Source: Cladosporium sp. IMV 00045 (taxonomy: Eukaryota > Ascomycota > Dothideomycetes > Cladosporiales > Cladosporiaceae). From it: a stretch of DNA of 64,000 bases. The notes beneath the pieces are model-generated. The model was given only the letters and a program-made list of their open reading frames with translations, was not told the DNA's origin and did not search any database. Shown piece by piece: positions 11,141-20,998 of the stretch. Every line of letters starts with the position of its first letter. Position 1 is the first letter of the stretch. The translations under genes and the position numbers were made by a program. The stretch spans positions 89,375 to 153,374 of the forward strand of contig MSJI02000853.1 of the NCBI GenBank assembly GCA_001931905.2, in the 5' to 3' direction.

Positions 11141-13111
11141 ATGAACAACACTGAAGAGCATGGATTCACCTCTTCTGGCGGAGAGTCAGCGTTGCGGCGC
11201 AATCTGGACGGCGCCCGAACCACTTCGTTCGGCGGCGGCAACAGCAACAGCGGCAAGAGAGGGAGAGGCAGTCGTGCCGGTCGCAAACCGGCTCTGCAAG
11301 TGATATGCCTAGGCGCGAGCGGCGGACCTAGCGAGGAGAGTGTCACTGCCTTCTTGGTACGAAGTGCTGCAACGGAATGGGCGAAAAGTAGCATACTCGC
11401 AGTGGACGCCGGCAGCCATTTGGCGCCGATCACTAGAATCGTCGAGAGAGACTTTGCTCTCACCAAGCAGCAGGCAGACGCAGAGGAAAGACATGAGGCT
11501 GCAAAGGGAGTTCAGACGCCTTGCTTGAGCCAAGATCTCGCGAGGACATCGCTGTCTCCTACACAAGACATGGAGGGAGATACCGAGAGCTCCGATGCTG
11601 AAGAAACGCCCAAACCGGAACCCATGTACATGTCGCATGGGCCATTCACTGGGATGAGACTACCACATGCTTCTGCCAGAGCAAATGCGCTGCATCTGCT
11701 GCAGACGTATATCTCGACTTACCTCATAACACATCCCCATCTGGACCACATATCTGGATTCGCGATAAACACGGCTGCCTTCCACGCAACCTCTAAGCCA
11801 AAGACCCTTGCGGCTTTGCCTGGCACTGTTGACGCCGTCAAGCGACATATCTTCAACGACGTCATTTGGCCAAACCTTAGCGACGAAGACGGCGGTGTAG
11901 GATTCGTCACTTTCCAACGGTTAAAGGAAGGTGGTGATCCAATGGTGGGCGAGGGCGAAGGGCGTGGATACATCGACGTCTGTGATGGCTTGGGCGCGAA
12001 GGCGTTCAAAGTCAGCCACGGTGTATGCACCAAGTCTCCTCCGGCACACCAACACCGTGGCAGCATTCCCAACATTGCAGACACCAATCATGGAGGTTCC
12101 GCAGATCTGACTGGCCAAAATCTGGCGCGTTCTATGTCGCAATACTCTACACCCGGTACTCCCGGACCAACGCCCAGGGCAAGCTTCCACAACAACCAAC
12201 CGTCTCCGCATATGCATCCGCAGGAAGGGTCCTGCGTTGTGGACAGTACAGCGTATTTCATCCGGGACAGTGAAACAGGCAGAGAGATCCTCATCTTCGG
12301 GGACGTGGAACCGGACTCACTATCACTGTCCCCTCGCACCCACTTGATCTGGGCAGAGGCATCTAAAAAGATAGCCAGCGGCTGCCTGACGGGCATTCTC
12401 ATCGAATGCTCCTACGACGACAGCCACTCAGATGAATACCTGTTTGGCCATCTCGCTCCTCGCCACTTAATAACCGAGCTCTGCGCACTTGCATCTTTAG
12501 TCCGAGAAGCACGCTTCCAACTCGAAGCGGAAGACAGGTACATCAAGAAGCGCAAACGCTCCGGCATATCCAGCGGCGAAGTCGCACGCCATGCTGTAGG
12601 CGAAAGCGAGCGAAAACGCAGCCGCAGCCTTGCAGGCCGAACGGTGAGCCAGAACCACCGCCGCCGCAGCGAGCCCGACCATAGCATGCCCGACTCACCT
12701 CCGATGCAGGCCTCCACAGGCCCACCATCCCCTTCTAATCCCGCCTACCCAACCTCAGACGCAAGCCCCGATGTCCCAATGTCCCCCATGTCAACCTCCC
12801 ACCCTCACTACCACGCGCAAAACCGCCCGCACTTCGGACCAAACGGCTTCACCAAAGCGAGCACATTTGACGTGGGCAACCGAACCAATCTCGCACAGGA
12901 GACGCCCGCGAACGAAGAACCCTGGGAGCCGCCTTTGAAGGGCCTGAAAGTGGTGGTCATACACGTCAAAGATACTTTCAAGGACGGACCGCATGTGAGT
13001 GAGGTCATTGAGGAGGAACTGAATAATTACGAGCGCGCGTTGCAGGAGGATGGGAAGGGGTTGGGGTGTGAGTTTGTTATTTCGAAGGGTGGGGAGGGAT
13101 ATTGGTTTTAA
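11141..13111 (+). CDS. PDE1: Class II (low-affinity) 3',5'-cyclic-nucleotide phosphodiesterase
   Basis: Hydrolyses cAMP to AMP, ending PKA signalling in the cytosol; the family includes yeast Pde1 and Aspergillus PdeA. Single exon, 656 residues, longer than the ~370-residue yeast protein because of Ser/Pro/His-rich and basic inserts. Features in order: a β-lactamase-like start (LQVICLGASGGPSEESVTAFLV, residues ~52-73), VDAGSHLAPI (~88-97), the metal-binding H-x-H-x-D-H at 198-203 (THPHLDHISG), a second metal region LIFGDVEPDS, ILIECSYDD, HLAPRHLITEL, and the C-terminal VVVIHVKDTFKDG typical of the family. The start is the first ATG of the frame. The inserts (~120-165, ~300-375, ~465-585) look disordered. 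The gene is intact and lies beside the gasdermin locus, tail to tail with it; this seems fortuitous. Confidence 0.92.
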   Translation: MNNTEEHGFTSSGGESALRRNLDGARTTSFGGGNSNSGKRGRGSRAGRKPALQVICLGASGGPSEESVTAFLVRSAATEWAKSSILAVDAGSHLAPITRIVERDFALTKQQADAEERHEAAKGVQTPCLSQDLARTSLSPTQDMEGDTESSDAEETPKPEPMYMSHGPFTGMRLPHASARANALHLLQTYISTYLITHPHLDHISGFAINTAAFHATSKPKTLAALPGTVDAVKRHIFNDVIWPNLSDEDGGVGFVTFQRLKEGGDPMVGEGEGRGYIDVCDGLGAKAFKVSHGVCTKSPPAHQHRGSIPNIADTNHGGSADLTGQNLARSMSQYSTPGTPGPTPRASFHNNQPSPHMHPQEGSCVVDSTAYFIRDSETGREILIFGDVEPDSLSLSPRTHLIWAEASKKIASGCLTGILIECSYDDSHSDEYLFGHLAPRHLITELCALASLVREARFQLEAEDRYIKKRKRSGISSGEVARHAVGESERKRSRSLAGRTVSQNHRRRSEPDHSMPDSPPMQASTGPPSPSNPAYPTSDASPDVPMSPMSTSHPHYHAQNRPHFGPNGFTKASTFDVGNRTNLAQETPANEEPWEPPLKGLKVVVIHVKDTFKDGPHVSEVIEEELNNYERALQEDGKGLGCEFVISKGGEGYWF

Positions 13112-13889
13112 TGTTTTGAGTTTTGGCTTTTGGTTTGGGGATCCTTTTCTGGATGGCTTTGGAGGGTTCTTTTTAGTACGATGGGACATTCTGGATGAAA
13201 AAATTGGGATTGGAGGACGGGAGGAAGGCCTGGATTGGTTGGGAATGGGATAGGATGGCATGGGGTAGGATGCCTTTCATCTTGGCATTGTGGGCACCTT
13301 TTGATGTTTGGGTCTTCTCAGGTTTCGGACTCTTTTCTCATTTGCACTTCGTCTTGACGATTTCGGGTTTCTGGTTTCCTTGATGGGATAAGCTATGGGC
13401 GATGGTGGGAGGCTTGGGTTGATACCCGGTCGGGTGGTTGGGTGGTTTGGAGGTTTGTCTTTGGTTTTTTGTCATCATTCGTCTTCTTTCAGTCACTTTA
13501 CCTTCTCGGCTGCTGTGTTAAGTAAAGATTGTTCGAATCCATCGACAGTTATCGGCTACGTTCTCACATCTTTCTGAAGTGATTGAAGCCTGGTGATTGG
13601 GATTTTGCCTGTACCAAAAGAATGCATTGCTCCCCACAAGGACTTGGAGATGAGCAAACAACTGCTTCTTTCGATCTGTTTAGGCCCTTGATTACGAAGC
13701 TTTTCGGCCTTTCATTGTGAAGAACAAGAAGGAGTAATAGAAATATTATTGTTTCCTCCGAAGTCGGCCCGGTCAACATTCTAAACATCCATGCCATCGA
13801 GCTTTCTCTTATTCTGCTTGTTCATCCGATCCCATCAGTCAACCCTTGACCATGCATTCCCAGTTACTTTCTTCAGCAAACCATCAATC
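13112..13889. other. 3' region of phosphodiesterase gene, T/G-rich
   Basis: Holds the presumed 3' UTRs of two convergent genes. It is T/G-rich on the plus strand and has no protein-like frame. Confidence 0.5.
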
Positions 13890-14995
13890 TTATGCGTCAT
13901 ACTCATCATCACTATCCGACTGACCACCGGAGAATCTGCTTTCGAGCTCCGCTTCAAGCTCCTCCCTCTTTCGCCCTACGTACTCGGGAACAACCACCGC
14001 GGTCAGCGGATCTTGTTCGTCATCCATCGCGTACTGGAGACCTGAGGTCGAGGAATCGCGGGTCAGCTCTTGTTTGAGCCGTTTGTGCTCAGCGAAAAGC
14101 TTTGGAGTCAGCACATGTATGCGGCATGTTAGCATCGAGCACTCACCTCAGTTCTGCGGAAGAAGCCTGTGCGGAAGGCAATTCCACTCATGAACAGTAC
14201 CACGCCGGAGTCCTTTTATTATCAATTTTGCGACATGGCAACTCTGGTTTCGGCATGCTCACGTCTTTGTACTTGATCCAGGTCTTGTCAGTCCCTTGCT
14301 CCCACCATCGCAACGTAGGGCTAGCCTGAAGCACATCTGCTACGTTGGCCTGCACGCCAACCGTGGCCGACGATTCTGGGGAATGAAGTACTGAAAGAGC
14401 ACAGCTCTTCGCAGTGTAGGTCCCGGTGATCACCCAAAGAGTCCGCTTTTGTTTGGAGAACTCCTCCCAGTCATCAAGAAGCTTACGCATGTTCTGCGGG
14501 TCTGTCACCCACGTACAAGCCTTTAGATCCCTTGTCAATTGGCTGCACTTGATGTCTCCAGCGGTGATGAGAACTGCTCCCGCGCCTCTCTTTGTGCCGA
14601 AACTCATGGTGAAGCCGCCAGAGATAGGAGCATCAGGAATACTGACTGCATTAACCACAATGCTGCAGCAAGAAGGCCCGGATAGACTTACTTAGCTTTC
14701 AGGCTGGCTTCAATGTTCCTCTCCTGGACGCTCTCGGACAATTTGATGGGCCATTCAATCCCAGCTTGATTATCTGTTGTTATCAGCCTCGTTGGTGGCT
14801 TCCATTCCTCATCTCAAGGCTCTTGGGTTCCACGTTGGCGATGTCTACAATGTTCCTCCAGTGACCACTTTGGTTGAAGTAGCCGCAGCTTCCTGGCTTT
14901 ATGGAGCTTCCTGGTACCTTGAAGTAGAGAGCATGTCCCTCTGGATGGTTTCGGAGCTGTCTGGCGTAAACCTCATTCAGATCTGATCCCGACAT
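13890..14995 (-). pseudogene. Fungal gasdermin-like pore-forming cell-death protein, one frameshift
   Basis: Homologue of the fungal gasdermins (RCD-1 of Neurospora, HET-Q1 of Podospora). These form membrane pores and kill the cell once activated, in HET-Q1 by cleavage of a short C-terminal tail. Four exons can be read: 14995-14692, 14641-14263, 14212-14147 and 14099-13890. The introns are 50, 50 and 47 bp with GTAAGT, GTGAGC and GTGAGT donors, and phases agree, for ~318 residues. Family marks are an N-terminal YARQLRNHPEGHALYF, PGSCGYF followed by G-x-W and VDI, then WPIKLSESV, GAGAVLI, a Trp-rich TLRWWEQGTDKTWIKY block and GVVLFMSGIAF. The C-terminal ~65 residues are charged and would be the regulatory tail. 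Within exon 1 the frame changes at about 14814-14822 with no possible intron; conserved sequence continues in the new frame, so one base seems lost. The gene is divergent from a caspase-like protease gene. Confidence 0.8.
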
Positions 14996-15308
14996 GGTAA
15001 AAATCGCGCCGCTTTCTTTAGTCTTTCGTTGCCGAGAGATTGAACGAGAATGTGGATCTAGAGTTCTTACTCATGTCGGGCTGAAAGACAGGTCCCCGTT
15101 GGCTTGCCGAGGGGCTTGTGGGGTGGTACATTGCTGCAGAACGGATGTGCATAAGCGAAGGTGCATATGAGTGGCGTTTTCGCAGCCCGAGCTGAGAATC
15201 AGCAATGATCACACAAACATCGATAGCCAAGTCGACATCTCTACACTTCGCTTTCACAATCCACGCTCTAGAATGTTTGCAATGGAGAGAGCTTGAAAAA
15301 CAGCAAAT
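14996..15308. promoter_or_regulatory. Shared divergent promoter of gasdermin and protease genes
   Basis: 313 bp lie between the two start codons, which point away from each other, so both genes probably share control. No clear TATA box or factor site was recognised. Confidence 0.5.
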
Positions 15309-17403
15309 ATGGCACGGCAGATTGTCCTGAGACAGCGATCCTGTTCCACAACGGATATCGGCATGGCTCAAGGTTCACCGTCCGACTTGGACTCCTACTA
15401 TGTTCAGCCTTGCAAGCATCATCCGGTCGCTCCTCAGTATCCCGATGGGAACGCGACCCAACATCTGCAGAACCTTTCAGAGTTTGTCAAGGCAGTGGCA
15501 GAAGGTCTTTCGATACTCACTTTTCCACGTCCGGAGCAACCCTACGCGAGTGTGCATGCATTGATGATCAGCTGGGAAGATGATGATCTCGGAACTGAAG
15601 CAGATATTCAGCGTCTCCAATGCCTTTTCGAGACAAAGTACAGATTTTCCACCACTCACTTCAAAATACCTTCCAGCAGGAATCCAGAAATTGACCTCGA
15701 CCTAGCGATTGCGAAAACAAAGGCACTGTATGGGAGAGAAGATGACGGGCTTATCATTCTATACTATGGCGGTCATGGCGAGATCGACAGAACCACGCAA
15801 CACTCAGTCTGGAAAGCTTGGAAGTTTCCACCGAAACATGTACATGCAGCCTCCTCGCCCCAAATCGACTGGACCGAGGTTCAAGAAAACGTCTTGAAAT
15901 CCAGAGGAGATGTACTTTTCATCCTTGATTGTTGCTATGCCTCTGGTGCTGTGCAGAACTTTGACCAAAAGTATGGCGTCTATCAAAACCAAAAGCGGCA
16001 ACGAAATTTCTTGCTGGCTTGCGGCAACGAAAAGGCTTCCAATCAAAACACATTCACGAAAGCCGTAATTTTACGAGTTGGAACACCTCGACACACCGTC
16101 GTGCACAGTGTACTCGCGCCATCACAGAATCGTGGCAAATAAAGCAATACACCAGTGGACCACAGCGCCAATCCACATAGGCGAACAAAGCATTGTGCTG
16201 GCGCCGCTTCCCCTCCCCGAAGTTCCATCACCAACCGATCAGCAGCAAGTGGTCTTACGCGAGGAGAGCCTGCTTCAAACGAAGTCCCGATGCAGGATTC
16301 TGATATCTGTCACGCTGACCGAATTTGGCACACAATCCCCCGGGGACGCCTGGGTAGAGTGGTTTAGAGATCATGCTCCGGCGAACATAGCAGCGATCGA
16401 TTTCCTTGACGTAGTCAGGCCTGTGGCTGCCCTTTCCAGTAACTCGGACTACCTAATCTTTAGGCTCCCAGTATCGGTCTGGAATGCCATGACACCTAAC
16501 CCCGCTATCAAGTTCCTATCGATTGTTTATTCCGACAACGTCTTGTATCACGGTGCTGACGGGTCGCGAGGGAAAGCTGCGGTGGAGACACCGGAGGTTC
16601 GCGAGATATCCCAGGGGCGCTTTGGTCAGCTCTTGAGAAACGACCCACTTGCAAGACACTTGACCTCGTTGCCAAATCCGGTGGACCTTCACCATCAAAC
16701 AGTTGCATCATCGCATGAATTTGACGAAGAACCAGACTTCCAGCGGGGAAGAGAGACGCGGGCAAGCGAAAATACACAGCGACTGACAGTAAACACGGAG
16801 AATCCTCGCTCTACCAATAACGAGATTTCACGTAAGCCCTCAAGCTTCTATGGATTGGGAAAAGTATTCTCGACGGTGTGGTCTGAGCCTGCTGGGGAAT
16901 CTGACGAACAATCTCGAAGTCCTGTCCGTCTCCCATTTGTAATACCAGGAAGATACGGCGGAGATGCCATAGCCAGAGTACAAAGGTTTGTAGTCATCAG
17001 AGAAGGTCTTTCTTATTGCAACGTCCTTCCTATCTCAACTCACGGCGAACGAGGCGTAGCGAAGCGGGGATTGGTCAAATCTGAGCATTGCATCATATAC
17101 ACCGACAAATCGGCCGCAACCCAGCCAGGAGAGCAAAGTATGATGCCGAAGCCAATTCGCATGGATCCAGAATCACCTGTGGGCATCCTACATCCAATGT
17201 CTCGGCTTGATCTTGCGAGGGTCATGACTCTCGATCACAATCTGAGAGTGTAATCTCTCGGCAAGATCAATGAAGATTCTATGCAAGAGCTCATGCGACA
17301 ATTCAAGCATGTTTGGCGAAGGCGCACGGCTCAGGGCGCTCTTGAAGCTTCTATGAGGAAAGTTGAAGATTACAGCGCCGGACGGGACAAGGAACCGGAC
17401 TAA
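15309..17403 (+). pseudogene. Caspase-like (C14) protease fused to DUF6590-type domain, broken
   Basis: Predicted cysteine protease of the caspase/metacaspase clan. Residues ~83-260 form the domain: HALMISWEDDDLG, a catalytic His in LIILYYGGHGE (~15751-15783) and a catalytic Cys in DVLFILDCCYAS (~15909-15945). Beyond a Ser-rich linker, the C-terminal ~150 residues match DUF6590 (GKVFSTVW near 16858; RFVVIREGLSYCNVLPIS near 16984; HCIIYTD; PMSRLDLARVMTLDHN). Two lesions are seen. One extra T in the T4 run at 16069-16072 shifts the frame just downstream of the protease core, and homology resumes at once in the new frame. A TAA at 17251-17253 then cuts the DUF6590 domain, although the frame stays open with fitting sequence to a stop at 17401-17403. 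The start is the first ATG; a second lies at 15363. Neighbouring gasdermin suggests that it was the activating protease; that link is inferred. Confidence 0.75.
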
Positions 17404-17923
17404 GAAGAAGATGAAAGCGATGAGTAAGAACGTAAGGGATTTTGGGAATGGATTGGTAACGAGAGCACAAAGCTCGATCTTCGAACGGTCTTTTAGTGAT
17501 GTGTCGCCGGATTTCTGGATTTTCATTGCACTCGGAGGAAATGCATGCACGCTGCCTTTGGATCACTTCTGGGATGTGGTTTCTCTAGAATCAGCTGATG
17601 GCAGAACGGAGACATTACTTAACGTTGATTTTCGCAAGAAGCCCGTCAATTTCGTACACCATCAGATGTGTCGCCTGGTGGGTTCTTCTTGAATGCAATC
17701 CTGCTATATCAAGATCGGACTTAGCTATTTTGTGTGAATAGACACATTTACATGCACATGTGGTCAAACCCTCTGTTAACGTCAGGTCCCACTTGATTCC
17801 CAGGGACTCGGAAGCGACGTGAAGCTTAAAACCTTAAATTCCAATTGAACTTCCCGAAGTGTCAAGCAGAGCCTCAAACACGACTTCTACATACACATCT
17901 AGACACGTCACGCCCTCGCAACA
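17404..17923. other. Intergenic, no gene seen
   Basis: The 3' flank of the protease gene and 5' flank of the CYC2-like gene. Open frames here overlap the end of the pseudogene and do not look like protein. Confidence 0.45.
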
Positions 17924-19165
17924 ATGCGACCCAACATCGCCCACACGCGAACGCTCGCGGCGCGAGCAACTCAACAATGCCAACGAACCGCAACTCGAAC
18001 GACCACCCGGAGCTTCGTCCAAACCACCCGCCTTCGCAACCAACAAATCCCCCACTACGAACCGCCATCCCCCAAAGACAGCAAAGGCAACGACGCACGC
18101 CTCAGCCGCTTCTCCAAAATCCTCGGCGTCTCCATCGGCCTCGTAGTAGCTTTCGGCTACAGCACCTACAAGCACAAGAAAAAGAACGAAAACGGCACAG
18201 CAGGAAACGGAAATGAAGTAGGCGAAGACGGCTTCGTGAAATACCGCCTCGCAGGGCGCGAAGACATCTCCTCCACCTGCTCGATCTTCACCCTCCGCCC
18301 CCTCTCCGCAAACAGCAAAGGCATCGACTTGAAAACCACCACCACACCCTCAGCCGACCCCTCTTCCGCCCTCACAATCCGCAGCATCCTCTTTAAACAA
18401 CCCCAACTCCAAATCGCGCGCGCCTACACCCTCCTTCCCCCCTCCCCCTCCCAGCCGCCCGAAGAACTCCGCTTCCTGATCCGCCGCGAACGCAACGGCG
18501 AAGTCTCCTCCTACCTTCACCGCCTCCAACCCGGCGCGGAAATCGAGCTGCGCGGTCCGACCGCAGAATACACTCTCCCTCCCGCTACGCGCGCGCGCAA
18601 GATAATCTTTCTCGCGGGCGGTACAGGCATCGCTCCCGCTTTGCAAGCTGCTGAAGCAGCTCAGACGCAAGCGCAGGGCGCGGACGTGCACATCCTCTGG
18701 GCGAACAGGCGAAGGGAAGACTGCGAGGGCGGGAAGAGCGACACGGTGCTGCCGAGCAGTTCGTGGGGCGAGACGGTAGCAGGCTGGTTTAGCCCGTTCA
18801 GTACGCCAGCGAAAGACGACTCAGCGCAAACGACAGCGGTGGAGGGCCGGGCGAAGAGCGATGTCGTGCGTCGGCTTGAGGCGCTGAAACGCGCTGGCGG
18901 GGGAAGAGTTGCGGTCGATTACTTCGTGGACGAGGAGGGGAGTTTCATCCGGCCTGTGGATGCTACGACGCTGGTGAGGGGGGCGTTTTCGCCGGAGAGT
19001 GAGGGCGAGGAGGGGAAGGATTTGTTGTTTGTTTCGGGGCCGGAGGGGTTTGTGAGTGCGTGGGCGGGGAGGAAGGAGTGGGTTGGTGGGATCGAGACGC
19101 AGGGGAGGCTGGGTGGGGTGCTTGGGAAGTTGGATTTGAGGGGGTGGGAGGTCGTTAAGTTGTAG
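17924..19165 (+). CDS. CYC2: CYC2-like mitochondrial FAD-linked oxidoreductase
   Basis: Inner-membrane flavoprotein related to yeast Cyc2, which supports haem attachment to cytochrome c. Single exon, 413 residues. An Arg/Thr/Gln-rich presequence of ~45 residues without acidic residues suits mitochondrial import. One membrane segment (~66-81, ILGVSIGLVVAFGYS) is followed by basic residues. The ferredoxin-reductase-like fold shows the FAD motif RAYT (166-169), a second FAD-contact region ELRGPTAEYTLP, and the pyridine-nucleotide motif GGTGIAPALQ (232-241). The end GWEVVKL is typical of this family. Length fits fungal homologues. A cytochrome-b5-reductase-type enzyme is the alternative, but presequence, membrane segment and C-terminus favour CYC2. 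Confidence 0.8.
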   Translation: MRPNIAHTRTLAARATQQCQRTATRTTTRSFVQTTRLRNQQIPHYEPPSPKDSKGNDARLSRFSKILGVSIGLVVAFGYSTYKHKKKNENGTAGNGNEVGEDGFVKYRLAGREDISSTCSIFTLRPLSANSKGIDLKTTTTPSADPSSALTIRSILFKQPQLQIARAYTLLPPSPSQPPEELRFLIRRERNGEVSSYLHRLQPGAEIELRGPTAEYTLPPATRARKIIFLAGGTGIAPALQAAEAAQTQAQGADVHILWANRRREDCEGGKSDTVLPSSSWGETVAGWFSPFSTPAKDDSAQTTAVEGRAKSDVVRRLEALKRAGGGRVAVDYFVDEEGSFIRPVDATTLVRGAFSPESEGEEGKDLLFVSGPEGFVSAWAGRKEWVGGIETQGRLGGVLGKLDLRGWEVVKL

Positions 19166-19516
19166 ATGTACTGTCAATATTTGTGGATGCATATGAGTGT
19201 GTGTAGAGATATGGAGGTATGTATAGCGTGGCGGGATGCCGACTTGTACTATATTATGTTGATATCTTTTCTCTGTCATTGTCAGATTGATTGCTGAACA
19301 TATTGTACGGCTTGATTGTGGGAAGTAAAGAGCCGCGGGTTCAGCAGCTGCAGGTTTTGATATCTTTGCTTTTCTCATATACCTCTACTCCTTTTCAGAA
19401 TTAGGCAGATCGTGATTCTGATACGTCAAAAGCCCAAGACGGGCTCTGCAACAGACGAGATAGATAACTCAGATCCAAATCTAGATTCAATACCTTCCAC
19501 CCCTCCCACATACCTT
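19166..19516. other. Intergenic between convergent genes
   Basis: 351 bp separating the 3' ends of the CYC2-like and palC genes. No gene recognised. Confidence 0.5.
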
Positions 19517-20998
19517 CTAGTAATAACTACTACTCGTCCCACTCCTCCCAACCCCATACTCAGCCGCCGTGCCCGGAAACGCACCCACCGGCTCCGCAGC
19601 ACCAGGACTCGCATACCCACCAACAGCAGCACCACCACTCTCACTCCCACTATCCTCCTCGTCCCCACCAAACACCCCCTCAGCCTTCTCAACCGGCGCC
19701 CTCAACTGTGCGAGCTCAACCGCATCAAGCCTCTCCGGCGCCCAAGTGAGGGCAGTCAAACAATCCCTCCCCGTCGGAATTTGCGCCAGCAAAGGTTCAA
19801 AGTCCGGTACGATCTGCACGTTCACGGCGCTATTCTCCCTCTCCCATTTGACGTCTAGCATTTCCACGACACGCGCCTCCTCCAACCGCCCAGCATCGAG
19901 TCCCCACTCCGCGCCGCCCTTTTCGACGCGTCGATCTTCGCGCCGCTCGGCCCAGCTTTGCTTTAGGCCGCGGAGACCTTTGCGTTCTGACGACGAGGCG
20001 GAGGAAGAGGATGGCAAGCCAAGCTCGCGCTTCGCGGCGTTCAGCCAGGCGAGAGCTTCGCCTGTGTTTCCTGAGAGGTCGGCGTTGATGGCTAGGAAGC
20101 GGATTGCTTTCGCTTTGGCGGTGCGGCGGAGGTCGTTGGCGTAAGTTGTTAGGCCTTCGTCTAATTTGCCGGCGGGGCAGCGGGCGAGTAGACCGTGGGC
20201 TTGCGTGGCGTGCTCTGCTGCGGCGAGGGAGATGCGGGCATAGAGTTGAGCGCGGCCTTTGGGGATGGATGGCGCTTTGTACATCCAGTCTGTGTTGTTG
20301 TCGTTGCGGTCGTCGGCGACGGCGGCGGCGTGGGCGTCGTCTTTGAGGAGGACGACGAGGGTTGCTTCCGCGAAGGCGAGGGAGGCGAGGCCTGTGATTG
20401 TTGAGGGTTGGATGTCGGGCGGGGAGCCTTTGGAGGAGGCGGAGATGGTGGGGAGCGTGAGGATGAAGGTGTGGATGCTGTGGGCTGTGAGGAGGTGTTT
20501 CATTGCTGTGGTGATGGTGCTGGTTCTTTGGTCGGGGGAGAAGACATTGGTGCCGTAGAGTATGCGGAGTTGGGAGCGGGCGAGGAGGGTGTAGGTGTAT
20601 GCCAGGGAGGAGAGGGTGAAGGCGACTTCATGATGTAGGCCGGTGAGTTTGGGGCGTGGTGGTTCTCGGCCTGGGAGGGATGCAGAGAGCGTGGTCCGCC
20701 ACTCGACTTCTAGAGGTTTGAGGATTTCTACTTCGACTTCCTCCGTGCCGACGTCGCGGTATCCTGAGGCCGTGTTGAGGGCGAGAAGGTAGGGGATATA
20801 GGCATTGGCAGCATCCTGTACGGCGGGTAGATGTGAAGGTTGGTCACGTGGGGCGAGACGTTTGTGTTTCTTCAGGGCATCTTTGAAGACGCTGCGTTTG
20901 GTTGTGGCCAGTAAAGGTAATGAGGGGTGTGTGGTGCTGGAGAGGAAGTCTGAGAGATTGGTAGAGCTCGTGGTTGGCAAAGCAAAGGGAAATGGCAT
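19517..20998 (-). CDS. palC: pH-response regulator PalC (BRO1 domain)
   Basis: Component of the fungal ambient-pH (Pal/Rim) pathway. PalC binds ESCRT-III at the plasma membrane and helps bring about cleavage of PacC at alkaline pH. Single exon, 493 residues, close to the usual length. The start MPFPFALPTTSS and the segments HPSLPLLATT and ALKKHKRLAP are characteristic. The BRO1-like helical region contains TGLHHEVAFTLSSLAYTYTLLAR (~116-140), and the C-terminal part carries the family's LDVKWERENSAVNVQIVP. The end is Ser/Gly/Ala-rich. A single GCCAAG (PacC-type core) occurs upstream at 21124-21129 on the minus strand, which alone is weak evidence for PacC control. Confidence 0.88.
   Translation of the reverse strand: MPFPFALPTTSSTNLSDFLSSTTHPSLPLLATTKRSVFKDALKKHKRLAPRDQPSHLPAVQDAANAYIPYLLALNTASGYRDVGTEEVEVEILKPLEVEWRTTLSASLPGREPPRPKLTGLHHEVAFTLSSLAYTYTLLARSQLRILYGTNVFSPDQRTSTITTAMKHLLTAHSIHTFILTLPTISASSKGSPPDIQPSTITGLASLAFAEATLVVLLKDDAHAAAVADDRNDNNTDWMYKAPSIPKGRAQLYARISLAAAEHATQAHGLLARCPAGKLDEGLTTYANDLRRTAKAKAIRFLAINADLSGNTGEALAWLNAAKRELGLPSSSSASSSERKGLRGLKQSWAERREDRRVEKGGAEWGLDAGRLEEARVVEMLDVKWERENSAVNVQIVPDFEPLLAQIPTGRDCLTALTWAPERLDAVELAQLRAPVEKAEGVFGGDEEDSGSESGGAAVGGYASPGAAEPVGAFPGTAAEYGVGRSGTSSSYY

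Noticed and set aside
13515..13550. TTCGAATCC, tRNA B-box-like
   Set aside because: The T-stem has a mismatch and no acceptor, D or anticodon stem can be placed upstream.
794..17403. Calling the whole left region a horizontally acquired defence island
   Set aside because: Intact fungal-type genes with normal introns and codon use lie between the death genes; no transfer signs such as flanking repeats or integrases.
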